Source: Chloroflexota bacterium (GTDB taxonomy: Bacteria > Chloroflexota > Anaerolineae > Anaerolineales > Villigracilaceae). Taken from it: a stretch of DNA of 64,000 nt. Both the position numbers and the translations under genes were made by a program. The notes beneath the pieces are model-generated. The model had not been told where the DNA came from and ran no database searches. It worked only from the letters and a program-made list of their open reading frames with translations. Below are positions 34,221-42,824 of the stretch, in pieces (the stretch's first letter is position 1; each line of letters opens with the position of its first letter). The stretch lies in NCBI GenBank assembly GCA_016234495.1, contig JACRBI010000038.1, positions 144,242 through 208,241 of the forward strand, read 5' to 3'.

Positions 34221-34832
34221 ATGCAATACGAAACAGTACAGATACATACCTTCTGGAGAAACAGAGCAAAGGCGGCCAATAAGCACAGGTTCTACGTGCC
34301 AGAGGTTGCAGATTGCTTTCCCAGGAATGCGGATGAGTTCAGGCAAATAGTAGGCGAATTATGCGGGCATGCACAAAAGGTTGCCATAGGTCAACTACAT
34401 CCCCTTCTTCAACGAGTTGATTTGGAGAAGTTAGGTCACCGTTATGAATTTCTGGAGGTTTTTAAGCAAACATTGGAAAGCGAGATCGCTCAAAAAATCG
34501 TACAGTGGCTTCCAAGTGTTAAAACGGTTTACAGGTTTGATGCCTCACGAAAAAACAGATTGGAAGAGTGGGATAACACGATCCATCTTCTGGTATTGAT
34601 ACCCCAACTCGTGCCTTCGATAAAGGAACTTGGGGCAATACTTGATGACACATTTCTGACAGCCCTTAAGCACCTTGCGTGGTCGCGTTTTCAGGATTCC
34701 AAATCCGTAATCGAAATTCAGCAAGTCACTCCAGAGGAGATACGTCATGGCGTTTGCTATGGCGCAATGTTCTTCTCGTATTATGCGGCACCTTCGCAGG
34801 TTTGGCCGGAAGGTCGATCAGCCATACTCTGA
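34221..34832 (+). CDS. soluble protein of unknown function
   Basis: 203 residues, mostly helical, with no signal peptide or membrane segment and no motif I recognise. AATAAGGAACGAC precedes the ATG, and codon use looks ordinary, so it is a real gene. It sits between YHS/DUF2933 genes and a DUF1461 membrane protein. Confidence 0.6.
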   Translation: MQYETVQIHTFWRNRAKAANKHRFYVPEVADCFPRNADEFRQIVGELCGHAQKVAIGQLHPLLQRVDLEKLGHRYEFLEVFKQTLESEIAQKIVQWLPSVKTVYRFDASRKNRLEEWDNTIHLLVLIPQLVPSIKELGAILDDTFLTALKHLAWSRFQDSKSVIEIQQVTPEEIRHGVCYGAMFFSYYAAPSQVWPEGRSAIL

Positions 34833-34864
34833 CAGGTGATTCACCCGCTTTGAAAAGAGACGCC

Positions 34865-35545
34865 ATGCCAAGCCTGCTAACCCAAACCCTGAAATTAATC
34901 ACAGTTGTACTTGTTACGATTTTTATTGTCGGCGGCGCAGTACAGTTACTGGCAACCGACTCATATCTGGCTTCCGAATACAGAAAGGCAGATTTTCCAC
35001 CTGACCCATTTGGTTACACTCAACAACAGCGTTTCATCCTTGCTTCAACGAATATTCATTACGTACGTGCTCATCTTCCCAGTGATGAGCTCTCAAAACA
35101 ATTCCTGAACGGTGTGCCTGTTTACAATCCACGTGAGGTATCGCACATGGCAGACGTCCAAGCAGTCTTTCAATCTGTTTTGCGTGTCTGGCAGGCTGCA
35201 TTGATTCTGCTCATATTACTGAGCTTCATTTTTTGGAAAAAAGGAGAGCGGAAGGCGCTCACCTCAGCAATTCAATCGGGCGGACTGTTGACGTCCGGGA
35301 TCATTCTGTCAATTGCTTTGCTGGCAATCTTCGGTTGGCAATTTTGGTTTGAAACGTTCCACCTGTTTTTCTTTAAACCAGGCTCATGGCTGTTTTCCTA
35401 CTCTGATACGCTTATTCGCCTTTTTCCGGTGGAGTTTTGGTTCGACGGAACACTGACAATTTCTGTTCTAAGCCTGGTCGGAGGACTATTGTTTGCTTTG
35501 GTCGGTTGGCGTGGAAAGCGCGTACTCGCAGAAATGCGAACTTAA
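34865..35545 (+). CDS. DUF1461 (TIGR01906) integral membrane protein
   Basis: About 226 residues with four or five membrane helices and the family signature FHLFFFKPGSWLFSYSDTLIRLFPVEFW. Function unknown. The track frame begins at 34679 inside the previous gene; the ATG at 34865, preceded by AAAAGAGA, is better. A perfect terminator follows. Confidence 0.8.
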   Translation: MPSLLTQTLKLITVVLVTIFIVGGAVQLLATDSYLASEYRKADFPPDPFGYTQQQRFILASTNIHYVRAHLPSDELSKQFLNGVPVYNPREVSHMADVQAVFQSVLRVWQAALILLILLSFIFWKKGERKALTSAIQSGGLLTSGIILSIALLAIFGWQFWFETFHLFFFKPGSWLFSYSDTLIRLFPVEFWFDGTLTISVLSLVGGLLFALVGWRGKRVLAEMRT

Positions 35546-35585
35546 GGATCGATTTGCAGTCAAATTGAACATTGAAAAAATTCGC

Positions 35586-35623
35586 AAACATAAGCCCGAC
35601 GAGAGATTGTCGGGCTTATGTTT
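35586..35623 (+). terminator. strong stem-loop terminator
   Basis: Perfect 15-bp stem AAACATAAGCCCGAC with its complement and an eight-base loop. Symmetrical, so it may act on both strands. Confidence 0.8.
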
Positions 35624-35625
35624 GA

Positions 35626-35693
35626 CTAGGCGGTTTTGCCTGTATGAGTTGCGCTGATTTGCGCTTATGCCCTGAGGGCGGCGGTGCTATATT
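35626..35693 (+). promoter_or_regulatory. composite metal-regulon promoter, site 13
   Basis: Palindrome CTAGGCGGTTTTGCCTGT at 35626-35643, TGCGCT one base short of offset 35, -10 TATATT at 35688 (offset 62). Everything is shifted by one base relative to the other sites, consistent with a one-base deletion in the spacer. Confidence 0.75.
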
Positions 35694-35734
35694 GGAAACG
35701 TGGATACATTCGTTACACTAATAAGAAACTGACT

Positions 35735-36834
35735 ATGTCTCTTGCGCGCCGTAATCTCTTTCAAGACAAGACCCGTTTAGCTCTGAGCATTTTCGGGGTG
35801 GCATTGGCTGTTATGCTGATCCTGGTGCTCAAGGGCTTTCTAACCGGGATGAATCGCCAAATCACTTCGTACATAGACAATTCACCCGGCTCAATCATTC
35901 TGGCTCAGGAGGATGTTGTTAATCTGCTCGGATCAACATCCCTGCTGCCGGAGGGAATCGCTCAGAAAGCAGAAACAATTCGAGGCGTGGTTGAAGCGAT
36001 TCCAATCCTTTCACAGTTCGTCATTCTTGACCTGCATGACAAAAAACAACCCGCATACATGATCGGATATGACCCCAAGCAGGGCGGCGGACCTTGGGAG
36101 TTGATCGCGGGACGCGAGCCGCGCTCGAAGCGGGAAATAGTCTTTGATCGTATTTTCGCTGACCGCCATGATTTAAAACCTGGCGAGCAAGTTGAGGTAA
36201 TGGACAAAGATTTCACCATTGTCGGCTTATCAGATGGGGCCACCTCTTGGATGACCAGCTATTTCTTTGTGCGAAAAAAGATGCAGAGGAACTACTGCTG
36301 GCGCCAGAAGCAACCAGCTTTTTGCTTATCACTATTTCGAATCGCGGGGATCAAGATGGCATCCTCCAAAAACTAAATGATATATCCGATGTCAATGCTC
36401 TTACCAAGAAGAAAATGGCCGCCAATGATCTCAAACTCTTTGCCAAAGTCTTCTCGGCGCCGCTCAAGCTGATGGTTGGCATATCCTTCCTAATGGGGAC
36501 AATGATCGTCGGGTTGATCATTTACACCGCCACGGTTGAGCGTCAACGCGAGTACGGCGTCATAAAAGCCATCGGTGCGAAGAATCGCTTCCTCTATCAG
36601 GTCGTGCTGACGCAAGCACTGTTCGCATCCATAGCCGGATCAACGCTTGGCATCTTGCTGGCGAATGGCACAGCCCAATTGATCATGTCCGCCCGCCCTC
36701 AGTTTCTGATCGTCTTTGATCCTATCGATAGCGGGCAGGCACTGCTTGCCGGCCTCGGTATGGCGCTGATCGCGTCTATCTTTCCAACCCGCGTAATGGC
36801 CGGCCTTGCGCCGGCGGAGGTCTTCCGCAAATGA
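35735..36834 (+). CDS. FtsX-like ABC permease, split by a -1 shift at A_AAA_AAG
   Basis: Two track ORFs (ending 36376 and beginning 36247) are one FtsX/MacB-type permease: N-terminal LARRNLFQDKTRLALSIFGVALAV, a periplasmic domain, then three C-terminal helices and FPTRVMAGLAPAEVFRK. The frames join at 36274-36280, an A AAA AAG heptamer in the zero frame, where a -1 shift restores the expected VRKKDAEE. One missing A in a six-A run explains it equally. It could be a frameshift mutation, a sequencing error or programmed slippage. The ATPase and second permease follow and are intact. Confidence 0.8.
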
Positions 36835-37943
36835 TCAGGCTGGCCTTCCGCAATCTTTTTCAGAATAAAGCCCGCCTGGTCATCTCTGTTGGCGGAGTAG
36901 CCCTTGCATTGCTGCTTATTCTTTCACTGGATGCCATCTTTAGCGGTGTCGAGCGGCAGGTTACTGCCTATGTTGAACACAGCGGGGCGGACATATGGGT
37001 TTCACAGGCTGACGTGCGTAATATGCATATGGCGTCATCGTCGTTACCATATTCCGTTGCAAGAAAAGTTAAGTACGTTCCCGGTGTCGCCTCGGTCACG
37101 CCGATCCTATATCTTACGAACAACGTGGTTTCGGGTGATGAGAGAAGTCTGGCATACATTATTGGCTTGCCGGAAAATGCTGAATTCGGTGTCCCGTGGA
37201 GTATCTCGTCCGGGAGTAGTCTGCCCGGTAAAGGGGAAGTAATTTTGAACCGCAATATTGCAGCGAATTCTGGTGTCGCATTGGGAGATGAAGTCGAAAT
37301 CCTCGGTGATGAATTCAAAGTAACGGGTTTTTCTGAGGGAACTGCAAGCCTGGTCAATTCGGTGGCTTTCATAACAATGGATGATTTTGAAGAGATGCGC
37401 GGGAGTTACAACACTGTCAGTTTTTTGCTGGTGAAAGTCAGCGCTGGAGAATCTCCAGAAATAGTAACTGACCGTATCGAGGCTCAAGTCAGGGATGTCA
37501 CCGCCCAGACGAAAAGCGATTTTGCCGCGCAGGAGCGCCAGGTCATCAAGGATATGAGCACGGACGTGATCACCATCATGAACCTAATTGGCTTTCTGAT
37601 TGGGCTGGCGGTGATGGCGCTGACCGTATACACCTCCACGCTCTCGCGCCGACGGGAATATGGCATGTTGAAAGCGCTCGGCGCACGCAATAGTGATCTC
37701 TATGTAACGGTGCTGGCACAGGCGATATTAAGCGTGATCCTGGGCTTTCTCTTCGGTCTGATCCTCACACTGCTGCTCACTGTTGTGATTCCCCTTTTCG
37801 GGTCAAACCTGGCGTTGGAAGTCAGCCGCGCTTCACTGTTCAAGGTTGGTAGTGTTTCCCTGGTGATTGCCACGGTTTCAGCAATGCTTCCCATCCGTCA
37901 GATTGCCGGGTTGGACCCAGCCATGGTATTTCGAGGCAGGTAA
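36831..37943 (+). CDS. FtsX-like ABC permease
   Basis: 370 residues: one N-terminal helix, a MacB-type extracytoplasmic domain (about 45-230) and three C-terminal helices, ending QIAGLDPAMVFRGR. Clearly a duplicate of the split gene upstream (LAFRNLFQNKARLVISVGGVALA). It overlaps it by ATGA and is followed after 2 bases by the ATPase gene. Together they form an ABC exporter or lipoprotein-release system. Confidence 0.88.
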   Translation: MIRLAFRNLFQNKARLVISVGGVALALLLILSLDAIFSGVERQVTAYVEHSGADIWVSQADVRNMHMASSSLPYSVARKVKYVPGVASVTPILYLTNNVVSGDERSLAYIIGLPENAEFGVPWSISSGSSLPGKGEVILNRNIAANSGVALGDEVEILGDEFKVTGFSEGTASLVNSVAFITMDDFEEMRGSYNTVSFLLVKVSAGESPEIVTDRIEAQVRDVTAQTKSDFAAQERQVIKDMSTDVITIMNLIGFLIGLAVMALTVYTSTLSRRREYGMLKALGARNSDLYVTVLAQAILSVILGFLFGLILTLLLTVVIPLFGSNLALEVSRASLFKVGSVSLVIATVSAMLPIRQIAGLDPAMVFRGR

Positions 37944-37945
37944 AA

Positions 37946-38818
37946 ATGATAAAAGTTTCTCACGTTCAAGGCGAGACTTTGCAGATCGATCATGTCACCA
38001 AAAGTTACGGTTCTGGCGCAACCGAAGTGACCGCCGTTCGCAATGTATCCCTAACCGTTAATCCTGGTGAAATTGTACTTATCATGGGACCCTCAGGCTC
38101 TGGCAAGACAACGCTGCTTTCCATGCTCGGCGCTTTACTTAAACCGACCGAAGGCACGATCCAGTTGAACGGCACGATGATCAGCACGCTGGCGGAAAAT
38201 CGTCTGCCCGATATTCGCCTCAAACAATTTGGTTTTATCTTCCAGGATTTCAACCTGCTTTCCGCATTGACCGCATTGGAAAACGTTGCCATTGTGGCGG
38301 AACTCGCGGGGACCAAGTCCGGCGTAGCGCGACGAAAAGCCGCCTCAATCCTGAATGAACTGGGCCTCAGCGAAAGGTTGAATTTTCCACCTGAAAAATT
38401 ATCAGGCGGCGAAAAACAGCGCGTGGCCATCGCCCGCGCACTGGTCAATGACCCGGGCCTGATTCTGGCTGACGAACCCACCGCCAACCTCGACTCGAAG
38501 ATCGGTCATGAGATCATGCGCCTGCTGCGAAACATCGCCAAAGAGCAAGGCCGCAGTGTCATCATTGTCTCTCACGATCAGCGCATCAAAGACATCGCCG
38601 ACCGCATTTTGTGGCTCGAAGATGGCGAATTCAAGGAAACAGTCACGATGGCAATTGACCCCGTTTGCGGCATGGCTGTCGAACGCGAAAAGGCGGTCAG
38701 TGCAGAATGGGAAGGACAGGTTTTTTACTTTTGCGCGCGCGGTTGTCGGGATGAATTTTTGAAAGAACCAAAGAAATTTCTTCTCACGGCCTCGGAGGAG
38801 TCTTCCAAAAAGACATAG
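37946..38818 (+). CDS. ABC transporter ATPase fused to a C-terminal YHS domain
   Basis: 290 residues: a LolD/MacB-type ATPase with Walker A GPSGSGKTT, signature LSGGEKQRVAIARAL, Walker B LILADEPT and the H-loop VSHDQR, then from about residue 236 a YHS domain (AIDPVCGMAVEREKAV ... VFYFCARGCRDEF). It energises the two FtsX-like permeases. The YHS tail would let cytoplasmic metal bind the ATPase itself, making this a probable metal-responsive or metal-moving exporter. Confidence 0.9.
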   Translation: MIKVSHVQGETLQIDHVTKSYGSGATEVTAVRNVSLTVNPGEIVLIMGPSGSGKTTLLSMLGALLKPTEGTIQLNGTMISTLAENRLPDIRLKQFGFIFQDFNLLSALTALENVAIVAELAGTKSGVARRKAASILNELGLSERLNFPPEKLSGGEKQRVAIARALVNDPGLILADEPTANLDSKIGHEIMRLLRNIAKEQGRSVIIVSHDQRIKDIADRILWLEDGEFKETVTMAIDPVCGMAVEREKAVSAEWEGQVFYFCARGCRDEFLKEPKKFLLTASEESSKKT

Positions 38819-38848
38819 GTTTCAACCCTGCGCACTACTGATGATCCC

Positions 38849-38918
38849 ATGCGCCATTTTGCTTATTTGTCAGACTAGCAAAATGGCGCTGGTGATTTAA
38901 TTCTCGAGGCAATATCAT
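38849..38918 (+). promoter_or_regulatory. composite metal-regulon promoter, site 14
   Basis: Palindrome ATGCGCCATTTTGCTTAT at 38849-38866, GGCGCT at 38885 (offset 36), -10 TATCAT at 38913 (offset 64). Drives the LysM/M23 gene at 39000. Confidence 0.7.
38851..38889 (+). terminator. stem-loop embedded in promoter site 14
   Basis: GCGCCATTTTGCT / AGCAAAATGGCGC, a perfect 13-bp stem, with no T-run after it. Its arms contain both the operator and the middle GGCGCT element. Confidence 0.5.
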
Positions 38919-38999
38919 TCGGTGGTGAAATGTTCAGCTCTTGATATCCATTCGCACGTAATATCAATTCTATACTGACATCGATATTCACGGAGCAAA

Positions 39000-40016
39000 A
39001 TGACCCGTATATGGAACATTCTTTTGGTTGCTGGCTGTGTCTTGTCCATCGCGGCAACTTTTATAATTTCAGTAAAGCCCGCAGGGACATCCCTTGCGCG
39101 TACTGTACCAGTGGTCCCAGCTGAGTTAGCTGTGGCGTCGTCCCTGCCACCACTTAATACAAATTCCTTGCCCTCTCTGCTGGATGACGGAATTACTCGT
39201 CGATTACAACTGAAAACAGTCATCCCAAAACGAGCCAGCAATAAGGTAACTAAATACGTTGTGCAGATGGGAGATTCACCCTGGTCTATTGCAGAGAAGT
39301 TCGGTCTTAAACCGGAAACCATTTTATGGAGCAACGATGAGTTGAATGCCTCTGCCGGCAGCCTGAAAACCGGTGATCCGTTGATGATCCTTCCAGTGGA
39401 TGGCGTTTTGCACATCGTTAAAGAAGGAGACACCCTTGAAACACTTGAGGGTATACACGGGACGCCCACGCAGGAAATCTTTGAATTTATTGGCAACAAC
39501 TTTGACTTGACGCAGCCTCCACAACTAACGATCGGTCAGCAGATCATCATTCCTAATGGATACAGCACTATCCTCTGGTCAGAAGCGCAGGTGCCCGTCG
39601 TGTCTATGACAGGATCAGGGGGAGGATATTCGAGCGATATTCCAAACCTTGGATCAGGCTATTTTATCTGGCCCGTCAACGTGTATGGTCTGTCTCAGGA
39701 ATATTGGAGTGGTCATCCCGGCATTGATCTGACAACTGACTTTAGACAGCCTGTTTTTGCCTCCGACAGTGGAACGGTAGTATTCTCCGGGTGGGATGAT
39801 ACTGGCTACGGAAACTTTATTGTGATAGATCATGGCAATGGTTTCCAGACCACATACGGCCATAATGAAGCAAACCTCGTTGCTACAGGGCACACTGTTG
39901 TAAAAGGACAACAAATCGCTGAATCGGGTAATACCGGCAATTCGACTGGCAATCATCTCGACTTCCGCATCCTTCTAAACGGCGCATTCCTCAATCCGTT
40001 GGGCTATCTGCCATAA
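39000..40016 (+). CDS. LysM-domain M23 metallopeptidase
   Basis: 338 residues: N-terminal membrane helix, two LysM-type repeats (about 80-130 and 140-185), and an M23 (LytM-like) peptidase domain with HPGIDLTT, HGNGFQTTYGHN and NHLDFRI, the Zn-binding His/Asp/His set, with Asp where the usual motif has a second His. It would hydrolyse or bind peptidoglycan. Its neighbour 40731 is an L,D-transpeptidase, so wall remodelling is inferred. Confidence 0.9.
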   Translation: MTRIWNILLVAGCVLSIAATFIISVKPAGTSLARTVPVVPAELAVASSLPPLNTNSLPSLLDDGITRRLQLKTVIPKRASNKVTKYVVQMGDSPWSIAEKFGLKPETILWSNDELNASAGSLKTGDPLMILPVDGVLHIVKEGDTLETLEGIHGTPTQEIFEFIGNNFDLTQPPQLTIGQQIIIPNGYSTILWSEAQVPVVSMTGSGGGYSSDIPNLGSGYFIWPVNVYGLSQEYWSGHPGIDLTTDFRQPVFASDSGTVVFSGWDDTGYGNFIVIDHGNGFQTTYGHNEANLVATGHTVVKGQQIAESGNTGNSTGNHLDFRILLNGAFLNPLGYLP

Positions 40017-40047
40017 ACAAGTTTAAGTGGAATGGTTGGCTACCAAT

Positions 40048-40707
40048 ATGCTTAATACTGCTTCTTCCAAACCTGATCCCTCTGCCACTGAGACAACGCG
40101 CCGCCGTTATCAGCGCCTCTCTCCATTTTACGATGCGATGGAAAGAATGTCTGAGAGACGTTACCATCCCTGGCGCACAAAACTATGGTCGCAGGTATCG
40201 GGTTTACGTATCCTGGAGGTCGGTGTTGGGACTGGCAAGAATATGCCTTTTTATCCTGCTGACATTTCGATCATCGGCATCGACCTGACGCCCGGTATGT
40301 TACAGCGCGCCCAAAAACAAGCCGGCGAATTTCGATTAAGTTCAAGGGTTGAGCTTCAACCAGGCGACGTTCAACAATTGGATTTCCCGGAGAACAATTT
40401 TGATTCCGCTGTTGCCACTTTTGTTTTTTGTTCAGTGCCTGATCCAGTGCTTGGGTTGCGTGAACTTAAACGCGTGGTGAAGCCAGGTGGATACGTATTG
40501 CTCCTTGAACATATGCGTTCCCCAAATCCGTTTTTAGGAGTTGTGATGGATTTTCTCAACCCGTTAATCGTGCGATTGATGGGCGCAAACATTAATCGCA
40601 GGACTGTGGAAAATGTGCGTAATTCTGGGCTGGAGATCGTGCAGATTGAGGATTTAAGAGCTGGCGGAATCTTCAAGTTGATCACAGCTCGGGTTCCCTC
40701 TAAATAA
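40048..40707 (+). CDS. UbiE-like SAM-dependent methyltransferase
   Basis: 219 residues with ILEVGVGTGKNMPFYP (SAM motif), GIDLTPGML and RVVKPGGYVLLLEHM. The track uses a GTG at 40027; the ATG at 40048 is an equal possibility. The substrate is unknown; phospholipid or quinone methylation is typical of the group. It sits between an M23 peptidase and an L,D-transpeptidase. Confidence 0.88.
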   Translation: MLNTASSKPDPSATETTRRRYQRLSPFYDAMERMSERRYHPWRTKLWSQVSGLRILEVGVGTGKNMPFYPADISIIGIDLTPGMLQRAQKQAGEFRLSSRVELQPGDVQQLDFPENNFDSAVATFVFCSVPDPVLGLRELKRVVKPGGYVLLLEHMRSPNPFLGVVMDFLNPLIVRLMGANINRRTVENVRNSGLEIVQIEDLRAGGIFKLITARVPSK

Positions 40708-40730
40708 AGTTGATTTGAGCAAGAAAAAAA

Positions 40731-41768
40731 ATGAATCCTATCTCCCGACGCGATTTTCTCAAACTAAGTACATCCACTTTTGCAAGCTTGGCTTTTTCTC
40801 CATTCCTGCCAGGTTTTGGAACTTTCGAGGATACAGAACAGGTGCGCGTGACATCCAATTCTGTTAGTGTATTCAGCACCCCGAATGATCAAAGTTTGAT
40901 CGTTGGTCAATGGTTCAGAGACGAACTAGTCAATATCTACGAAGAGGTAAACTCTGGCACACCGGTTTACAATCCAATCTGGTATCGTGTTTGGGGTGGG
41001 TTTATGCACCGCGCACGTCTGCAAAAGGTCAAGGTTATTCTCAACGAACCACTTGCCACGATTCCCGAAGGAACGCGCCAGCTTTCCGAACTCACCGTGC
41101 CTTACACACAAGCGATGCGTTATACAAAAACTTATGGATGGCAACCCAACTTGCGGCTTTATTATGGATCCGTACATTGGATTGATGGGATTGACGAAGG
41201 TCCAGATGGTCAGCCCTGGTATCGTATCTTCGATGAACTGATCGGTTTTCCATATCATGTTTTGGCGATCCACCTGCGCCCGATTCCATTTGAAGAATGG
41301 GCTCCCATTACTCCCGATGTGCCGCTCGATAACAAGCGTATTGAAGTTAATCTACCCACTCAGATTTTGACCGCTTACGAGTATGATCAAATTGTGTTTC
41401 AGACGAATATCTCCTCAGGTATCCCGGCTGGTAGGCCAAGCCCCAATGTAATTTCAACAAAGACGCCCAGCGGCGAATTTCGCATCATGTCGAAATATCC
41501 ATCCAAACATATGGGGAATGGCAGCCTATTTGCTGATCTGGATGATTATGAATTGCCTGGCGTTCCCTGGACTAGCTTCTTTACCGAATCGGGAGTCGCT
41601 TTCCACGGCACGTATTGGCACGATAACTTTGGCACGCCAATGAGTCATGGTTGTATTAACATGCGTATTGATGAAGCCAAGTGGGTGTTTCGTTGGGTTC
41701 AACCTCTGTACAAACCTGATCGTATCTTTACTCCTGGTTACGGAACGCGGGTATTGATCACTCCATAA
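40731..41768 (+). CDS. Tat-type L,D-transpeptidase, copy 3
   Basis: 345 residues: [15 protein letters not shown] (twin-arginine signal), two SH3-like segments, and the YkuD catalytic end GVAFHGTYWHDNFG ... SHGCINM. Compared with the other two copies the catalytic motif reads SHGC instead of SRGC. It ends the cell-wall sub-cluster and is followed by composite site 15. Confidence 0.9.
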   Translation: MNPISRRDFLKLSTSTFASLAFSPFLPGFGTFEDTEQVRVTSNSVSVFSTPNDQSLIVGQWFRDELVNIYEEVNSGTPVYNPIWYRVWGGFMHRARLQKVKVILNEPLATIPEGTRQLSELTVPYTQAMRYTKTYGWQPNLRLYYGSVHWIDGIDEGPDGQPWYRIFDELIGFPYHVLAIHLRPIPFEEWAPITPDVPLDNKRIEVNLPTQILTAYEYDQIVFQTNISSGIPAGRPSPNVISTKTPSGEFRIMSKYPSKHMGNGSLFADLDDYELPGVPWTSFFTESGVAFHGTYWHDNFGTPMSHGCINMRIDEAKWVFRWVQPLYKPDRIFTPGYGTRVLITP

Positions 41769-41826
41769 CAAGTAAATCCTTATTATCTTCAAAACCGAAA
41801 CTGAATTTATATCCATGACATTTGTC

Positions 41827-41895
41827 ATAAGCCATTTGGCGTATAAGTCGTTACGCTATCCTGCGCTGGAGACAATCGACTTGTCAGACTATTAT
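41827..41895 (+). promoter_or_regulatory. composite metal-regulon promoter, site 15
   Basis: Palindrome ATAAGCCATTTGGCGTAT at 41827-41844, TGCGCT at 41862 (offset 35), -10 TATTAT at 41890 (offset 63). Drives the CuA/polyferredoxin/selenoprotein/FTR1 operon. Confidence 0.8.
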
Positions 41896-41922
41896 TGGGC
41901 TATCCGATACTGGAGGCCCAAT

Positions 41923-42369
41923 ATGTTTTCAAAAACACGCAAACTCTTATTTCTTTCACTTATCGTGGTTTTGTTGTCCACAATAATTTCCGCCTGTTCA
42001 ACTTCAAAATCAAGTGATGTCCATCTCTACATGATGCCGATGGATCAAATGCCTGCGGACGTGCAAGCCGCGCCTGTGGCAGTGCAGGAGGCATATCAAT
42101 TTGCCTCCATCAATCCCGATGTTATGAAGGACATTCCCTGCTATTGCGGTTGCAGCGATATCGGACATGCATCGAATTATGACTGCTATGTTTCAGAGGT
42201 GGATGCCCAAGGTGCCATCAAGTTCGATAACCATGCGCTTGGATGTTCGATCTGCGTGGACATCACCAAAGATGTCATGCGGATGTTGCAAGAGGGGCAG
42301 ACGCCTGCAGAAGCCAGAGCATATGTAGATGCAACCTATGCCAAGTACGGACCTTCCAACATCCCCTAA
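41923..42369 (+). CDS. PCYCGC-motif lipoprotein
   Basis: 148 residues, lipobox ISACS, then a domain with the motif PCYCGCSDIGHASNYDCYV and a second CSICVD. This is the PCYCGC protein family, whose Cys cluster binds metal; function unsettled. The ATG at 41923, preceded by GGAGGCCC, replaces the track start 36 codons earlier. First gene of the CuA operon. Confidence 0.85.
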   Translation: MFSKTRKLLFLSLIVVLLSTIISACSTSKSSDVHLYMMPMDQMPADVQAAPVAVQEAYQFASINPDVMKDIPCYCGCSDIGHASNYDCYVSEVDAQGAIKFDNHALGCSICVDITKDVMRMLQEGQTPAEARAYVDATYAKYGPSNIP

Positions 42370-42373
42370 CCTG

Positions 42374-42817
42374 ATGCGCTTTTATTTCCATCTTCTCCTC
42401 TTTGTGATGGCTGGACTGGTAGTGGCGTTCGCGCCTTTGCCAGTTCCTCCCATTGCGCCTCAGGAGCGGACCTTTCGGATTGATGCGCGACAATTTGCCT
42501 ATTCTCCCTCCGAGCTGAAAGTCAATCCCGGCGATACCGTGACCCTCCAACTCGTCAGCACCGATGTCGTACATGGACTTTACGTGGATGGCTACGACAT
42601 CTCCATTGAAGCCGACCCAGGTCAATCCGCAACCCTTACCTTCGTTGCCGACAAACAAGGTTCCTTCCGCTTTCGCTGCAATCTCACCTGTGGAGCCATG
42701 CACCCCTTCATGATCGGCAAGTTGACTGTCGGCACAAACAATTGGCTCTTTCGTTCCTTGGGATTAGCAACATTGGCTGTTTTTGGCGCACTCATCTCAA
42801 CAAAGCAAAAAGCATAG
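42374..42817 (+). CDS. CuA-type cupredoxin with terminal membrane helix
   Basis: 147 residues: N-terminal signal helix, a cupredoxin domain, and a C-terminal helix. VVHGLYVDGY gives the first His and CNLTCGAMHPFM has the Cys-x3-Cys-x3-His-x2-Met pattern of a binuclear CuA centre, as in cytochrome oxidase subunit II and nitrous-oxide reductase. No oxidase subunit I or NosZ is present, so it is probably an electron carrier. It starts 5 bases after the PCYCGC gene. Confidence 0.9.
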   Translation: MRFYFHLLLFVMAGLVVAFAPLPVPPIAPQERTFRIDARQFAYSPSELKVNPGDTVTLQLVSTDVVHGLYVDGYDISIEADPGQSATLTFVADKQGSFRFRCNLTCGAMHPFMIGKLTVGTNNWLFRSLGLATLAVFGALISTKQKA

Positions 42818-42824
42818 TCTCATC

